Below, piece by piece: positions 21,679 through 32,391 of a stretch of 64,000 nt of DNA. Within the stretch, counting starts at the first letter, position 1. Every line of letters starts with the position of its first letter. The translations under genes and the position numbers were made by a program. A model generated the notes under the pieces. It saw nothing but the letters and a program-made list of their open reading frames with translations. It was not told where the DNA came from and made no database searches. Origin of the DNA: Flammulina velutipes (Eukaryota; Basidiomycota; Agaricomycetes; Agaricales; Physalacriaceae). Location: assembly GCA_011800155.1 (NCBI GenBank), contig CM022375.1, positions 2,108,001 to 2,172,000 on the forward strand, read 5' to 3'.

Positions 21679-24433
21679 ATGCGTTGTTTGCTCATCGCAT
21701 CGCTCGCTGTTGCAGCGGCGGCGCACACGTCCCACGGAGCTGGGCGGTTACGCAAGTCGCTCGGCTTTGGGCCAGTTCTCCCTCAAGCGCTGTATCGTTC
21801 GAGTCCATACCAGATTACCACCAATGGCTTCTTGCCGTCAGGCCCGCTGGCGGACCCCCTCGAGGTTGCTCAGCTCTTCATTGAGGACCTCCTCATCGGC
21901 CAGCTCTCGGAGACCCGGTCATATCGAATTCGCCCAGACTCGTACACCGACAAGAACTCTGGCATTACCCACGTATACGTTCGCCAGGTCGTCAACGGTC
22001 TCGAGGTTGCCGATGGCGACATGAACATCAATATCAAGGATGGCATGGTGTTGTCCTACGGGTACTCGGTATGTCTCCACTTGGTCTCCGGAGGCGTCTC
22101 ACTCACACCGCTTGCAGTTCTACAACGGAGAGGCGCCAGCTCCATTCACCAACCCCGACTTGGACTCTGTGCGTCACCCCCATAGGGAGTACTGCTCGCA
22201 GCTCGAGTCAGAGATGAGGTCGCGTATCAATGACTTCCTCAGCACCAACGGTCAGACCGTGCTCAGTCAATTCGGGTCGTTGGAGAACCACCCCCAAGTG
22301 CAGGCACTCTTTGGTCCCCTCAGCCATCTCCATGTTTCGAACTGCGCCTCCAAGGAGCTCCCCTACGACTTCCATGCCGCGTCAGCGTCGAGCGTCGATC
22401 TATCCGACGTGCGTCCAGCTCTCTTGCAGTTCATGCTCGCCGCTACTCCCAACGACGCCATGGTCAACGACATTCTTGCCAAGTATGACGACTATCTCGC
22501 GAAGATGTCGATTGTCCAGGAGCACCACCTTACCAACCCCAATGAGCCCATTCTCATGCACGTCCATAATGTCCCGGACACCGTCAACCCTGTCCGGGCC
22601 AGCCTGGCTTACGTTCAGGTTCCGACCAAGGATGGTGAAAGCACTGAGCTCAACCTCGTCTGGAAGGTGCGCATTGTCACTTGTGTTTTCCTACACATCA
22701 TTAACTGTTCCTGCAGATGCAAGTGGAGATGCAAGACAACTGGTATGATGCTGCGGTCTCCGCGACATCGCCTCATCGTATCATCTCGGTGGTTGATTGG
22801 GCTTCTGATGCGCCTATCCCGACACCTGAACTCCCCAGCGATCCTGCGACCTACGTTGTCTTCCCTTGGGGAGTGAACGACCCTGCCGATGGCAACCGCA
22901 CCGAGGTCAAAGAGGCTCAGAGCGCCGACTCGTTGGCATCCCCCGTAGGTTGGCACTCTATCCCTTACGCCCACGACCCCGCCTTCCAGGGTGTCCGTCT
23001 CATGACCAAGGATTTCTGGAGGAATACTACCACTACTTGGGGTAACAATGTTTGTGTATCTTGCGAGTTTGTAGAGCATCGTGTTAACTCTTTTGTTTAG
23101 GTCTTCGCTCAGGAGAACTGGGAGGGAAGGAACTCATACGTCGAGAACACCCGCCCAGATGCTGGAGATTCGAAAGCATTCAACTTCACCTACGCGCCCA
23201 AGTTGACGGACAAGACGGATGCCCAGGACGAGGCGTACAAGTATATCAACGCGACCGTCACCCAGCTCTTTTACACCACCAACATGATTCACGATTTCTA
23301 CTACAGGTGCGATAACCCCTTTCTGAATGTCATCCTATGCTAATATATCGCTGCAGGTACGGCTTTGACGAAGTCGCTGGCAACTTCCAGCAGTACAACT
23401 TCGGTCGCGGTGGTAGCGAGAACGATGCTGTCATCGCCAACGCTCAAGATGGTTCGGGTTACAACAACGCTAACTTCATGACACCCCCTGATGGTCAGAA
23501 TGGCCGCATGCGCATGTATCTCTGGAACACGGCCCTTCCTTACAGAGACGGCGATTTAGAGGCTGGTATCGTTATCCACGAACTGAGTCACGGTTTGAGC
23601 ACACGCTTGACCGGTGGTCCGGCTGAATCTGGTTGCCTTGGCTGGGGCGAAAGTGGAGGCATGGGTGAAGGATGGGGTGACTTCTTGGCGACCACTATTC
23701 GCAGCAGCAAGGACTACTCCGACTACCCTATGGGCGCTTGGGCCGCGAATCGTGACACTGGTATCAGGAACTATCCTTACTCTTTGGTATGTATTTTTAC
23801 TTCTAGTGTCAAATCTTTCTAACCTTTGTGATTTCAGAACAACACCATTAACCCTTCGACTTATCAGACCTTGGATAAGCCAGGATACTGGGGTGTGCAT
23901 GCTATCGGTGAAGTCTGGGCACAGATTCTCTGGCTTGTATCGCAACGCTTGATCGCTAAGCACGGTTACGCTGAGAACCTCTTCCCTCCCGCCGCATTGG
24001 AGAACGGAACGATCCCTGAGGGCGACTTCTATCGTCCCCGCGTTGGCAAGAAGCCTCTGGTTCCCAAGCACGGAAACTCTTTGATGGTCCAGTGAGTACC
24101 GCTACGACTACAGACTGGCAGGTTGACTAATCTACTGTTTAGACTCGTCCTGAACGGAATGAAGCTCCAGCCTTGCCGACCTTCGTTCTTCGATGCTCGT
24201 GATGCGATAATCCAGGCCGATGAGCAACTCACTGGTGGTGAGAACTTCTGTGAGTTGTGGAAGGGCTTCGCGTCTCGCGGACTTGGTGTCGATGCCGATG
24301 TCATTGGCAAGACCCCATGGGGCGGAGGAACTCGCACCAACGTGAGCTTACTTTCTTCGTCTTGCCAGTATATGTGACATTGATGTTTTTCTAGGGCTAT
24401 ACCACGCCTCGCGCATGCCTTGACTCTGAGTAA
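21679..24433 (+). CDS. Fungalysin, secreted M36 metalloprotease, about 799 aa
   Basis: Eight exons, 21679-22068, 22118-22666, 22717-23049, 23101-23306, 23357-23786, 23838-24091, 24143-24341 and 24395-24433, join in frame. There is a signal peptide ([15 protein letters not shown]), then an FTP-type propeptide region to about residue 345. The catalytic domain (from [11 protein letters not shown]) has the zinc motif HELSH with His567 and His571, and the third ligand Glu597 in GMGEGWGDF. Other family landmarks are [23 protein letters not shown] and EVWAQILW. The total is longer than the ~630 residues of Aspergillus fungalysins because the propeptide is larger. It would cleave extracellular proteins at neutral pH. 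The gene sits between the two inverted SSP blocks. Confidence 0.93.
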
Positions 24434-24737
24434 AGTTATGATCTTTAGACCTATATACATCGTGATCTTACACATGCTACGTACGACTACTCTCTCCATC
24501 TTGTACCAACAGTTTGCAATCTATACGTTTTGAATAATGGACTTGAAGCGGGAGCGCTCGAGTGTGGCGTTGAGTACAATTTCCCTAACGAGGTGTGTGT
24601 ACAGCAAGGAAAAGATTGACGTTGCACGCGATGGGGACGGGCCGAAGAGGATGATAATTTTGAGTGGAAAGTACAGATTTATTGAAGACATGCGGAGCCA
24701 TAATGATATACCCCAAACAACCTTTTGATACCAACGT
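24434..24737. other. 3' flank of the fungalysin gene
   Basis: No gene is supported between the fungalysin stop codon and the SSP5 remnant. Confidence 0.4.
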
Positions 24738-24947
24738 CTAAGACTGTCGGGCGTGAACACGAGGTACTAGAGAATATGAGTATTGGTGTCTCTGAGCGAC
24801 TAAGTAGCAATGAACATACCAGTGGGGTCAAACAGCGTACGAGGGGCCTTTGGCCCCAAGCCCAGCTTGAGTCTTTGGGCGTTGGTCAGCTCGCGATGGA
24901 ACGGTCCTGCGATGACGGGGAGCAACGACAATTGAAGTGATGTTCAT
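24738..24947 (-). pseudogene. SSP5: decayed copy of SSP4
   Basis: It starts like SSP4 (MNITSIVVA), then a short deletion inside the signal-peptide codons shifts the frame. The rest of exon 1 is still readable in another frame (TNAQRLKLGLGPKAPRTLFDPT), the GTATGT donor is intact, and exon 2 (VPRVHARQS) is present. It is the inverted-block counterpart of SSP4, and the upstream 150 bp match. Confidence 0.75.
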
Positions 24948-25392
24948 GGTGGCTAGCTGAAGCGATGATAGAAACCATGGTCCCTTATGAGGCTTCGAAA
25001 GAGACATGCCTCCTCGCTGCGATGACGATTTTTCTCGTTGATCTTAGACTTGACGGATAATGGTGTGGCGCACGGTTTCAGATCACTTGGTCCTTGAAGA
25101 GTTCTGCCACTGCGCGAGAAATAGAGGCAGATTAGAATCAAATGCGTGAAGCTAGGTATTTTCCAAACCCGTAACCTCGTTATTGCCTCTATGGTTTCTT
25201 GTCTAACGAAAGAGGTTCGTAAGATCGTATTTGACGAAATAACTGGGAATGAGCAGGTTGATATACACGGGTAATATGAATTAAATGTCGCCATGAGATT
25301 TTGATAAAATAGGAGAGAAAAGGATGTATGCAAAGATTGTCCAAATGCTAAGTTAAATAATGATAGACCCAAACAGCGCTCTAGAGAACCGA
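24948..25392. promoter_or_regulatory. Inherited promoter of SSP5
   Basis: On the minus strand this holds GAAACCGTGCGCCACACC, AGATCAACGA, ATCGTCATCG and CATGTCTCTT in the same order as upstream of SSP4, including the octamer TGTGGCGC at 25064. It is retained although the gene it served is broken. Confidence 0.5.
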
Positions 25393-25637
25393 CTAAGGGA
25401 TGATAGAGACTTGACGAGGGTTGACGCGGGGTGCTAGATTCCGATGTCAGCGTGCGTGCCAAAAAATAAACGAAAGGTAGACATACCAGATGGGTTGTAA
25501 AGTGCACGCGGGGCCATAGGGCCCATGCCCATCTTGAGCCTTTTAGCGTTGGTCATTTCGATGTTGAGTGGTACAGCGAACACGGCGGAGCCGAGGCTGA
25601 GAGCGACGAGAGACAGAGTGAGTGAAGAGAAGTTCAT
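25393..25637 (-). CDS. SSP6: small secreted peptide, 63 aa
   Basis: Exon 1 is 25637-25487, the intron 25486-25434 (GTATGT to TCTAG), and exon 2 is 25433-25393. The signal peptide is MNFSSLTLSLVALSLGSAVFA. The mature peptide starts VPLNIEM, has TNAKRLKMGMGPMAPRALYNPS, and ends APRVNPRQVSIIP. It is the inverted-block sister of SSP3 and the only intact gene left in this block. TATATAAG lies 92 nt upstream and the dyad at 25747-25762. Confidence 0.8.
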
Positions 25638-26288
25638 AGCGCCAACGGATATTGGAGGGTAAAAGTAGTTGAATAGTTGGGATTGAACAACAGACTGAGT
25701 TAAACATGTATTTTTTCTGGCCTTATATACTGTTTTCCGCTGGATGATATGACTCGTCATATGTGGGGATACATGACGAAATTTTCGGATTGGTCTCAGA
25801 CCGTTCCGTGGAAGCTTGATATGTGGCGCAAAAGCATTCCAGTGATCTCGATGGTTCGATCGTTGATTACTTTCTGTATGAAGTGAATTTTGAGCTATCC
25901 GCATTGCTAGTATGGGGAATTCTCATGCCTAACTTCCCCAGTGTCAAGCGGTGAGAAACTCATGAAAGTTCACGGTTGCGCATTGCTGGGATAAGTCGTC
26001 GGGTAACTCGGGAGTCGATGTGGCGCTTAGAAGACATGATACGTCATTTATCGAGTGTGCGCCTGCAAAAATCAGAGTCGACACCGCCCTCTGTCTCATC
26101 GAGTCTTAAATTTAGCCTCCTTTTCACCCGAAAGAGGCAAAAGGAGCGCTTTTCTAAATATTACCTGTAGAGCGCTCCCAAGACAAACGCTGCTTCTTAC
26201 GTGGGGCATACAGATACATGGAGCCGTAAGACTTCATTATAAGTGTTGAACACTCCGAGGTTTCACTAACAACTTGAACTTGCATCCA
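25638..26288. promoter_or_regulatory. Bidirectional promoter region between SSP6 and SSP7
   Basis: Inverted copy of 15546-16150. Shared elements include the 16-bp dyad, TCTGAGACCAA, GTCATGTATC, a TGTGGCGC octamer on each side (25822 and 26019), and the GTCGTCGGG and GAAGACATG segments. Confidence 0.6.
25747..25762. promoter_or_regulatory. Dyad operator-like site upstream of SSP6
   Basis: Same perfect inverted repeat (7-bp arms, 2-bp spacer) as at 16036-16051, about 18 bp before the SSP6 TATA box. Confidence 0.55.
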
Positions 26289-26491
26289 ATGAATTTTCCT
26301 ACCCTTGCCTTTGCCATTCTCTCCTTCGGCTCAGCGGTAGTTGTCTGTACCGGACAACATACTGATGACCAGCGCTCGTAGACTGCAGTTAGGTTTAGCT
26401 CCCAACACGCCTCGTGCGCTTTACGATCACACTGACGAGTCTACCTTGTTAGGCCTCTTGCACAGATTGCTCGTATCTGAAGTACCCTAGC
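26289..26491 (+). pseudogene. SSP7: decayed copy of SSP2
   Basis: It begins MNFPTLAFAILSFGSAV like SSP2, then loses frame and stops early. The frame resumes as RLQLGLAPNTPRALYDHT. The position of the donor reads ACGAGT instead of GT, and the exon-2 remnant after CCTAG reads APHV then runs on. It cannot make the family peptide. Confidence 0.7.
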
Positions 26492-26583
26492 TCCTCACGT
26501 ACTCAAGGGGAAAGTAATGTATACAGTTGGTTCTATATGTAGTCCTACTTGGGTACAACTATTTCGAATTTAGCTTACGACGA

Positions 26584-27784
26584 TCATGCAACGTAAATGC
26601 GATAAACGAGTTTTTCCCCCGAGATAGGCTCCATCCACGGTTTCTCTTCGATATCCCCCTCTTGAGTTCGATCTACAATCTTTCCGGAACCCAACAGCGC
26701 GAACCCGTCCTCAACAATCCTTCCCAATCCCCCAGGCATAACTCTCACCGGGTTCGGTTGAATCCTCAATCTCTCCGAATCACCCAACCACTTGAAGAAC
26801 GCAACGGTGAACGATCTCCATTCTGGCGAAGCAGGCATGGCCGCATCGTTATACACGATCTCCTTGCCCAGACCCATCCACACGGCGCCATACCAAGGCT
26901 TCACGTCGTCTCGTACTCCCTCCGTGCTCCATGATGTCTGCCGTACAACGGCAATCGTTCCGCCTCCCTTTCGGAATGTACGTGAGATGCGCGCAGTAGT
27001 GTCATCTTCGGATATACAGTCGAATGCGTACGCCACACCCTCCCCGTTGGTCGCGACGAGGATATCGTCCTCCCAGGAAGGGGATCGATAGTCGAAGACA
27101 GCGGAAACACCCAGAGCTAGAAGGTTACTGTGGTGTTTGAGGCTGGCGGTAGCGATGATTTGGTACGGGGTGCCAGAGGGTGTACGTAGGAGTTTGGCGA
27201 GTTCGACAGCATATAGCCCGATCGAAGTGGCGGCAGAGTAGATGAGGATTGCAGGGTTTGAGAGCGATTCAGCTGGAAAGAGATATGGGCTCGGGAAAGG
27301 TGCGTTGATCCTTAGACGGATAAAGAGCGCTTGTGCAGCCGTCAAACCGCACAAAGGCAATGTCGCTGCTTCTTCGAAAGATACAGAGGATGGTATCCTA
27401 ATGCTGAGATCTGCCTCCAAAATCGCGTATTCTGCGAATCCGCCTGGTCGAGGGTCACTGGACGTTGCTGAAGGTCCCAGAAAGTGAGCGTGTTGCGATT
27501 TTGTGAATATCAAGTTGTTACTTACATCCTTGAAGCAGTCCGGCGACTCTATCATCGAGCTTCCAGCCAGTAACACCCGTTCCCACTTTGTCTATGACAC
27601 CAGCAACGTCGCTCCCAACGACACGTCCAGGAGTTGGGTCCGCTGGGTGCGCCACATACAAAGCGTCCACCGGGTTTAGAGCGACTGCATGAACTCTGAT
27701 GCGGATCTCGCCAGGACCAGGATGCGGGATCGGAATTTTAGTGACAATAGCAGTATTTCCAGAGGCGGTGACAAGAGCATCCAT
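26584..27784 (-). CDS. Zinc-independent MDR-family reductase (enoyl-reductase/quinone-oxidoreductase-like), 380 aa
   Basis: Exon 1 is 27784-27526 and exon 2 is 27467-26584, phase 1, with GTAAGT and TTCAG. The GroES-like N-terminal domain contains VHAVALNPVDALYVAHP and GSDVAGVIDKVGTGVTGWKLDDRVAGL; catalytic and structural zinc-binding cysteines are absent. The Rossmann part has ILIYSAATSIGLYAVELAKL and a conserved YRSPSWEDDI. The end EEKPWMEPISGEKLVYRIYV is typical of the toxD-like enoyl reductase group. It would use NADPH; the substrate is unknown. There is no polyketide synthase nearby in the window. Confidence 0.87.
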
Positions 27785-27906
27785 AGCAACAGTTGAGCTA
27801 TCGACGTCTAGCGGATCCTTTATTACTTTGAACCAAGATGATGATTCATGAATAAGAGTATACCTATGACAAACCCGCACATATTCGCTGAATCACCGCT
27901 AGATGG

Positions 27907-28227
27907 TGTGATTCGTCATCTGGTCCGACTCCAGGTCGGTCGGCCATTGCGATAGGTGAGCGATATTTTCCGCATGAGTTTTGCGGTATCGGGAGCGCCT
28001 AGGATAATCAACGTGTTCTTCTAAGGAACGAGGAATATGGTGTTGAGTTCGACCTCGGTGAATCGACGGCAGCGGATGGTAATCAAAGTCTTTGTCCAGG
28101 TCAAGTCCACGAAAGATAGCATTAAGTAGTCGTTCGTCCACATTAATGGTTCTCCGATATGTCGTGTACTATGATGGCTAGTTTGGATTCTAGTCTCATT
28201 GCTCCTGATATGGCGTATACGTCCCAA
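27907..28227 (-). pseudogene. F-box-like protein fragment, frameshifted
   Basis: In one frame the strand reads LTWTKTLITIRCRRFTEVELN, and in another LIILGAPDTAKLMRKISL. The gene at 32392 has ALVWPETLSSIRRHRFTEIKMN followed by LQIIHGAPGIGELVRKIVPL in the same order. This is therefore an eroded relative lacking its start and most of its body. Confidence 0.5.
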
Positions 28228-28499
28228 AATCTAAAAGATTAGTTAAATGTATTTCTTAAATGCTGAAACAACCGACTGGAACCTTAGTTGCTAGCGAGAT
28301 TGGTGAGAAAAGCAAATCGTGGACAAAGGTCAACATGATCTCGGGAACTCGGTCCGCTTGATCCGGAAATCTGACGAGTTTGTGATTTACGTAAGTAGCA
28401 CCAGAGCGCTGAGCAGCCACGCCAATGCACCAGAAGACTCCCTTTCGAGCTTGATATACATTTAGATACTCTGACTATTGTGATAAAATGGGCCCTACA

Positions 28500-29021
28500 C
28501 TACCTGCGTTCTACATACTCACAACTCTCTGCTACGTCCTCCTCAAGGTCAGAAATCTTCCGGCACAAAGGACATAGAAATTTTGCGTATCCGTCGTTGT
28601 ACGGCGCATTAGTCAACGGCTTAATGCATTTGTAGTGGAATGAATGAGAACACGGAGTGACGAATATTGCCTGACGGATGGCAATACGAGATAAGCCTAT
28701 GTGGCGTCAGCTTAACATACTTCCAAAGACACTAAAAGACGTACATATGGCACAGTCAGAGTCCCAGTCTTCTTTACATTTAAATTTCGATGGCATGTCT
28801 CCCGTAGCTCTTGTGCAACGCTGCAGCTCGTCGGCTGTTTCCGGTCGAGTCATAACCACTATCGGAGACTCGGACGACCAGAGCTGTGCGCTTCGTCGCT
28901 TGACTGATTTGGCCATACGACGTATCGACTTGGTCCGTGCTTGTAATCTTGAAGGCGCCTCTGGGTATTCCCCGCGGTCCGCCACCGCCGATGTCGGTCC
29001 TGCATTATAGCGGCTCCCCAT
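28500..29021 (-). CDS. Small RING-H2 protein, about 157 aa
   Basis: Exon 1 is 29021-28745 and exon 2 is 28696-28500 (GTACGT to CATAG, phase 1). The intron splits the first zinc pair. Joined, it reads CAIC then PCSHSFHYKC then CPLC, a RING-H2 set that would recruit an E2 ubiquitin-conjugating enzyme. The sequence around it (LCPLCRKISDLEEDV) resembles the C-terminal RING of Dma1/Dma2-type ligases. The FHA domain of that family is absent; the N-terminal 80 residues are basic and Ser/Arg-rich. The C-terminus is uncertain, since a GTGAGT near the stop could start another intron. Confidence 0.65.
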
Positions 29022-30672
29022 GAAGACTACTGGACTCGGAAAGTAGAACATGAGCATAATACGACGATGAGGATGATAAGTATACTGGTGTCAAACTTTT
29101 GACGAGCCAGATATAAGTAGTTTAGTGTCTCAGACCGGGTTGTGTGCGGGATGCCATGGTATTGCATGCATATCGCCCGCTGTCAATGTTTCTGTTCCAG
29201 CAAGGAGTCTGTGCGCAAGCAATGTCAGATAAGCTCAATTGGCTATTTTAGGTTATCTGAATTGACGTTGAATGTAAAGAAACCGTGTGTGGCGTCATTT
29301 CTGGCAATGTTGTGAATCCGAAGATCGACCAAAGCATATCTTCGATGTCGATATTGATATATTACTGTATTATATTTAATCCTAGCAAAATAGGTTTCCT
29401 GTCTGCGAGCACAGCGGCTGAGTGTTAACTGGGCGCCATTTATGTGTCTCCTATTCAACTTTCCGGGTGAAGAGGATCCCATTCCCCTTCATATTTCCCA
29501 CGGACGGCAAATATACAGCATACTTATCGTCCGAATTATACATAGACACGCCGGTGTATTTGGATATTGGACGACGCCGAATAGGAGAGCTATACGCTGG
29601 TCGACTCGGAAGGTCGAGGAAGATTGCAGACAAGGGTTGACTCCTTTCATTCTCATCGATGATAAGAGTCACAGTGTCGGATGCATCGGACTTAGTAGCC
29701 ATTGGTTCGACGATGATATAGGAGCGCGGTTCTTATCCAGTGGGGATTCAAAGACTCGAAGTCCGCCAGATACGATCTAATCAAAATCAGTTCAAGTTGC
29801 TCACCGAATTGCATAGTCGTTAAAATTACCTGAGATATGTAGACTGGAGGGGAGGCAGCAGCGCAGAAAGTGGTGGATACTACTGTGTAGTGAAATTTCC
29901 TTCTGTCTTTTGTACTTCATTACCCTAACACCCCCATTGTTCGACGCTGGCCACCTTCAGTTTCTAATGTGCCATTGTTACTTCTCGTATGAAAATTTGT
30001 TAGCCACCTGCATTAGGCGTACGGTAGTAAGAGGAGGAGACAACTGTGGCGAGGAAATTGCCAAACAGTTGCACACGTAATGGCAATTGCCGAACGGTCT
30101 TTTCTTTCATACCAACTTCGTTGAATTCATTCAATCTTCACAAGGCATCCCTCTTGTATGGCTCGTACCGTGATACTGAATTCAACGTACCAAACTCTAA
30201 CATTCAAATTCTCCACGTTCGGCTTCTTGACAGGCAGCATGTTATGATAACATGTCTCCTTCCTCTGGTAACTGGCTGGCCATTGTCTACTTGTTCGGAA
30301 CTCGCGGTTTTCCCATGAATTTGTTTCCTGGACAATGGAATACACGACTCTCTCCCCAGCCGCTGGCTCATCGAAGTCTTCTACTTACGGTTGATATCAG
30401 AGATGCTGCACCCCAATTGGACGAAAATCTCTTCCGAAACGGATAAGCGACGAACATCTGGGCCTCAAAGGCGACACTCCCATGCCGTATGTAGCTTCTC
30501 TAGTACTTGTGCTCCTTCGTCGTCTCCGATTTCAGGTTTTTCGCGGCCATCATCACCAAATCTTTTTTTTTTACCTTGTTCGGTTGAGTGTCCCTTTCCA
30601 CAGGAGGAATGGCATAAAGGACGCACGGTCGTGGTCAACGTCTGTTTCCTACGTCGACCCAACTTGAACGCC
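29022..30672. other. Intergenic, 1.65 kb, with a weak 83-codon ORF
   Basis: A minus-strand ORF at 29702-29451 (starting MATKSDASDTVTLIIDENE) is uninterrupted but matches nothing I recognise. One TGTGGCGT lies at 29288. An eight-T run at about 30565 precedes the reductase start. No spliced model could be supported elsewhere. Confidence 0.35.
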
Positions 30673-31991
30673 ATGATGCACAGGAGGATCGGAAATGCCA
30701 GCGTCTCTGCGGTAGGCTTTGGTCTGTTTGGCTTGAACGGGGCGGTGAGGTCAGACATGGAATGGTTTGAGGTAGGTCGTGTCTTTCGTTCCACTCTATC
30801 TTACGAATGCAGACGCACGACAGATCATGGACGCTGCCTTCGCGTCAGGGTGTACGTTTTGGGACACAGCAGATATACATAACGAAGAAATTATTGGGAA
30901 ATGGTAGGCCGTTTCATTCCGTGAAGAATGTCGTTCGCTAAGAGACAGCATTTAGGCTCAAGCGTAATCCTGGAAAACGGAGCTCCATCTTCCTCGGTAC
31001 CCAATTTGGATTCATGAGACGTGGTGCGCGTAGGGGCTCGAACGACAGTATCAGGCAGCAATGTGAACGATCGTTGGAGCTGTTAGGCGTAGAATACATA
31101 GACCTGTATTATCAACGTAGGTGCGTCATTTCTGGACTGTCGTCCATGTCGATACTCACCCCGGTACTACAGAGTGGACCCAAAGGTTCCGATAGAGGTC
31201 GGCTCGAAGTTGTGAGGTTTGCTGTCAATCTAACTCTTTTGTGTCGGTAGGTTACCGTTGGTGCCATGGCCGAACTTGTCAGGTAAGAATCCCTGTCGAA
31301 AGATTTGAGAAAGCAAGCTAACAGGTTTCATCTAGAGAGGGAAAAGTCAAATATCTCGGTCTTTCAGATTGCACTGCCGCTGGCTTGTGTCGTGCCCATG
31401 CCGTGCATCCCATCTCGGCCATCCAAATCGAATATTCGCCGTTCATGTTACAAACCGAGCAGTTTCCACCCAACTTAGTGCAAACGGCGACAGAGCTTGG
31501 CGTCATGATCGTCGCGCGCGCTCCCCTCGGCCGCGGCTTGTTGACTGGAAATATCAGGTCAAGAAGCGACTTGAAGCTGAATGACTTCAGGCGTATGCTG
31601 TCCATGTTCGGCGATGAAAACTTCCCAAAGATCACGTCTCTCGTCGACCGCATTCGTGTCATTGCAGACAGACATATGGCCACTCCGGGACAAATTGCCC
31701 TTGCTTGGATCCTCGCGCAAGGGAGTAACTTCATTGTTGTTCCAGGGGCATGTGGAATTGAGGTATGTCACCACTGAACTTACGTTTAGCGCATCTCATA
31801 TATAACTATCCCAGGAGTTGGAGGAGAATGTCGGGGGAGCATCTATGCGACTAACAGATGCCGAGGGGACGCTGATACGGAAGTACGCTGACGCTACGAA
31901 GTGCTCGGAAGACCGGTATGGACCTGGGCTTCTCCAGATGATTTATGTGTGCAGTCCAGAGAGGCAGAGATGCGGGAGGTACTCCAGTTAA
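30673..31991 (+). CDS. Aldo-keto reductase homologue lacking catalytic residues, 334 aa
   Basis: Seven exons, 30673-30771, 30824-30903, 30956-31120, 31173-31197, 31251-31282, 31336-31762 and 31815-31991, sum to 1005 nt in frame. Fold landmarks are SAVGFGLFGL, FWDTAD, DLYYQ, GKVKYLGLSD, IQIEYSP and APLGRGLLTG, as in the YakC-like AKR group. The catalytic tetrad is mostly lost: Asp remains in DTAD, but the usual ADxYG reads ADIHN with a shorter loop (no Tyr), TKFG reads TQFG (no Lys), and YYQHR reads YYQRR (no His). The NADPH-binding C-terminal part looks ordinary. It may be a pseudoenzyme or a gene losing function while keeping its frame and introns. Confidence 0.85.
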
Positions 31992-32391
31992 TCCGGCAGA
32001 TTCCTTCAATATACTTGTGGGAGAGAGGCTAATTACGAGCTGTGAAAAAAATGACCGTCCAGGTCTCAGTACTCAGTTGTTGACTGCAATGTTACAATAG
32101 TACTCACTTGACTGGACCCCACACTTAGGGACCTACTCTATTCTACTTTGTTGGTTCTGTAGTAGATTAGTGAGATCTCGTGTGTGCATGAGATACTATA
32201 GACGTCCATGGCTACTCAAAAGTTTGTCCAGCGCACTTTAAAATTTCCTGGACTTTTGGTGGCGGGCGGACGGACCGAGATTCTCCAACTCCCTTCACAG
32301 TCACGCATAGTTTCAACACTCAAGCGCTCAAGGTCAGGGTTAAAGCCTGCCGATTGCTTTATAAAATAACAATGCTAATTCTTCATGCAAG
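31992..32391. other. Intergenic, nothing recognised
   Basis: This 400-bp spacer lies between the reductase and the F-box-like gene. No feature is supported. Confidence 0.4.

Noticed and set aside
22167..22199. Possible 33-nt intron in the fungalysin propeptide (GTGCGT to GCAG)
   Set aside because: It is below the usual minimum size here (about 45 nt) and a multiple of three without stops, so it is kept as coding.
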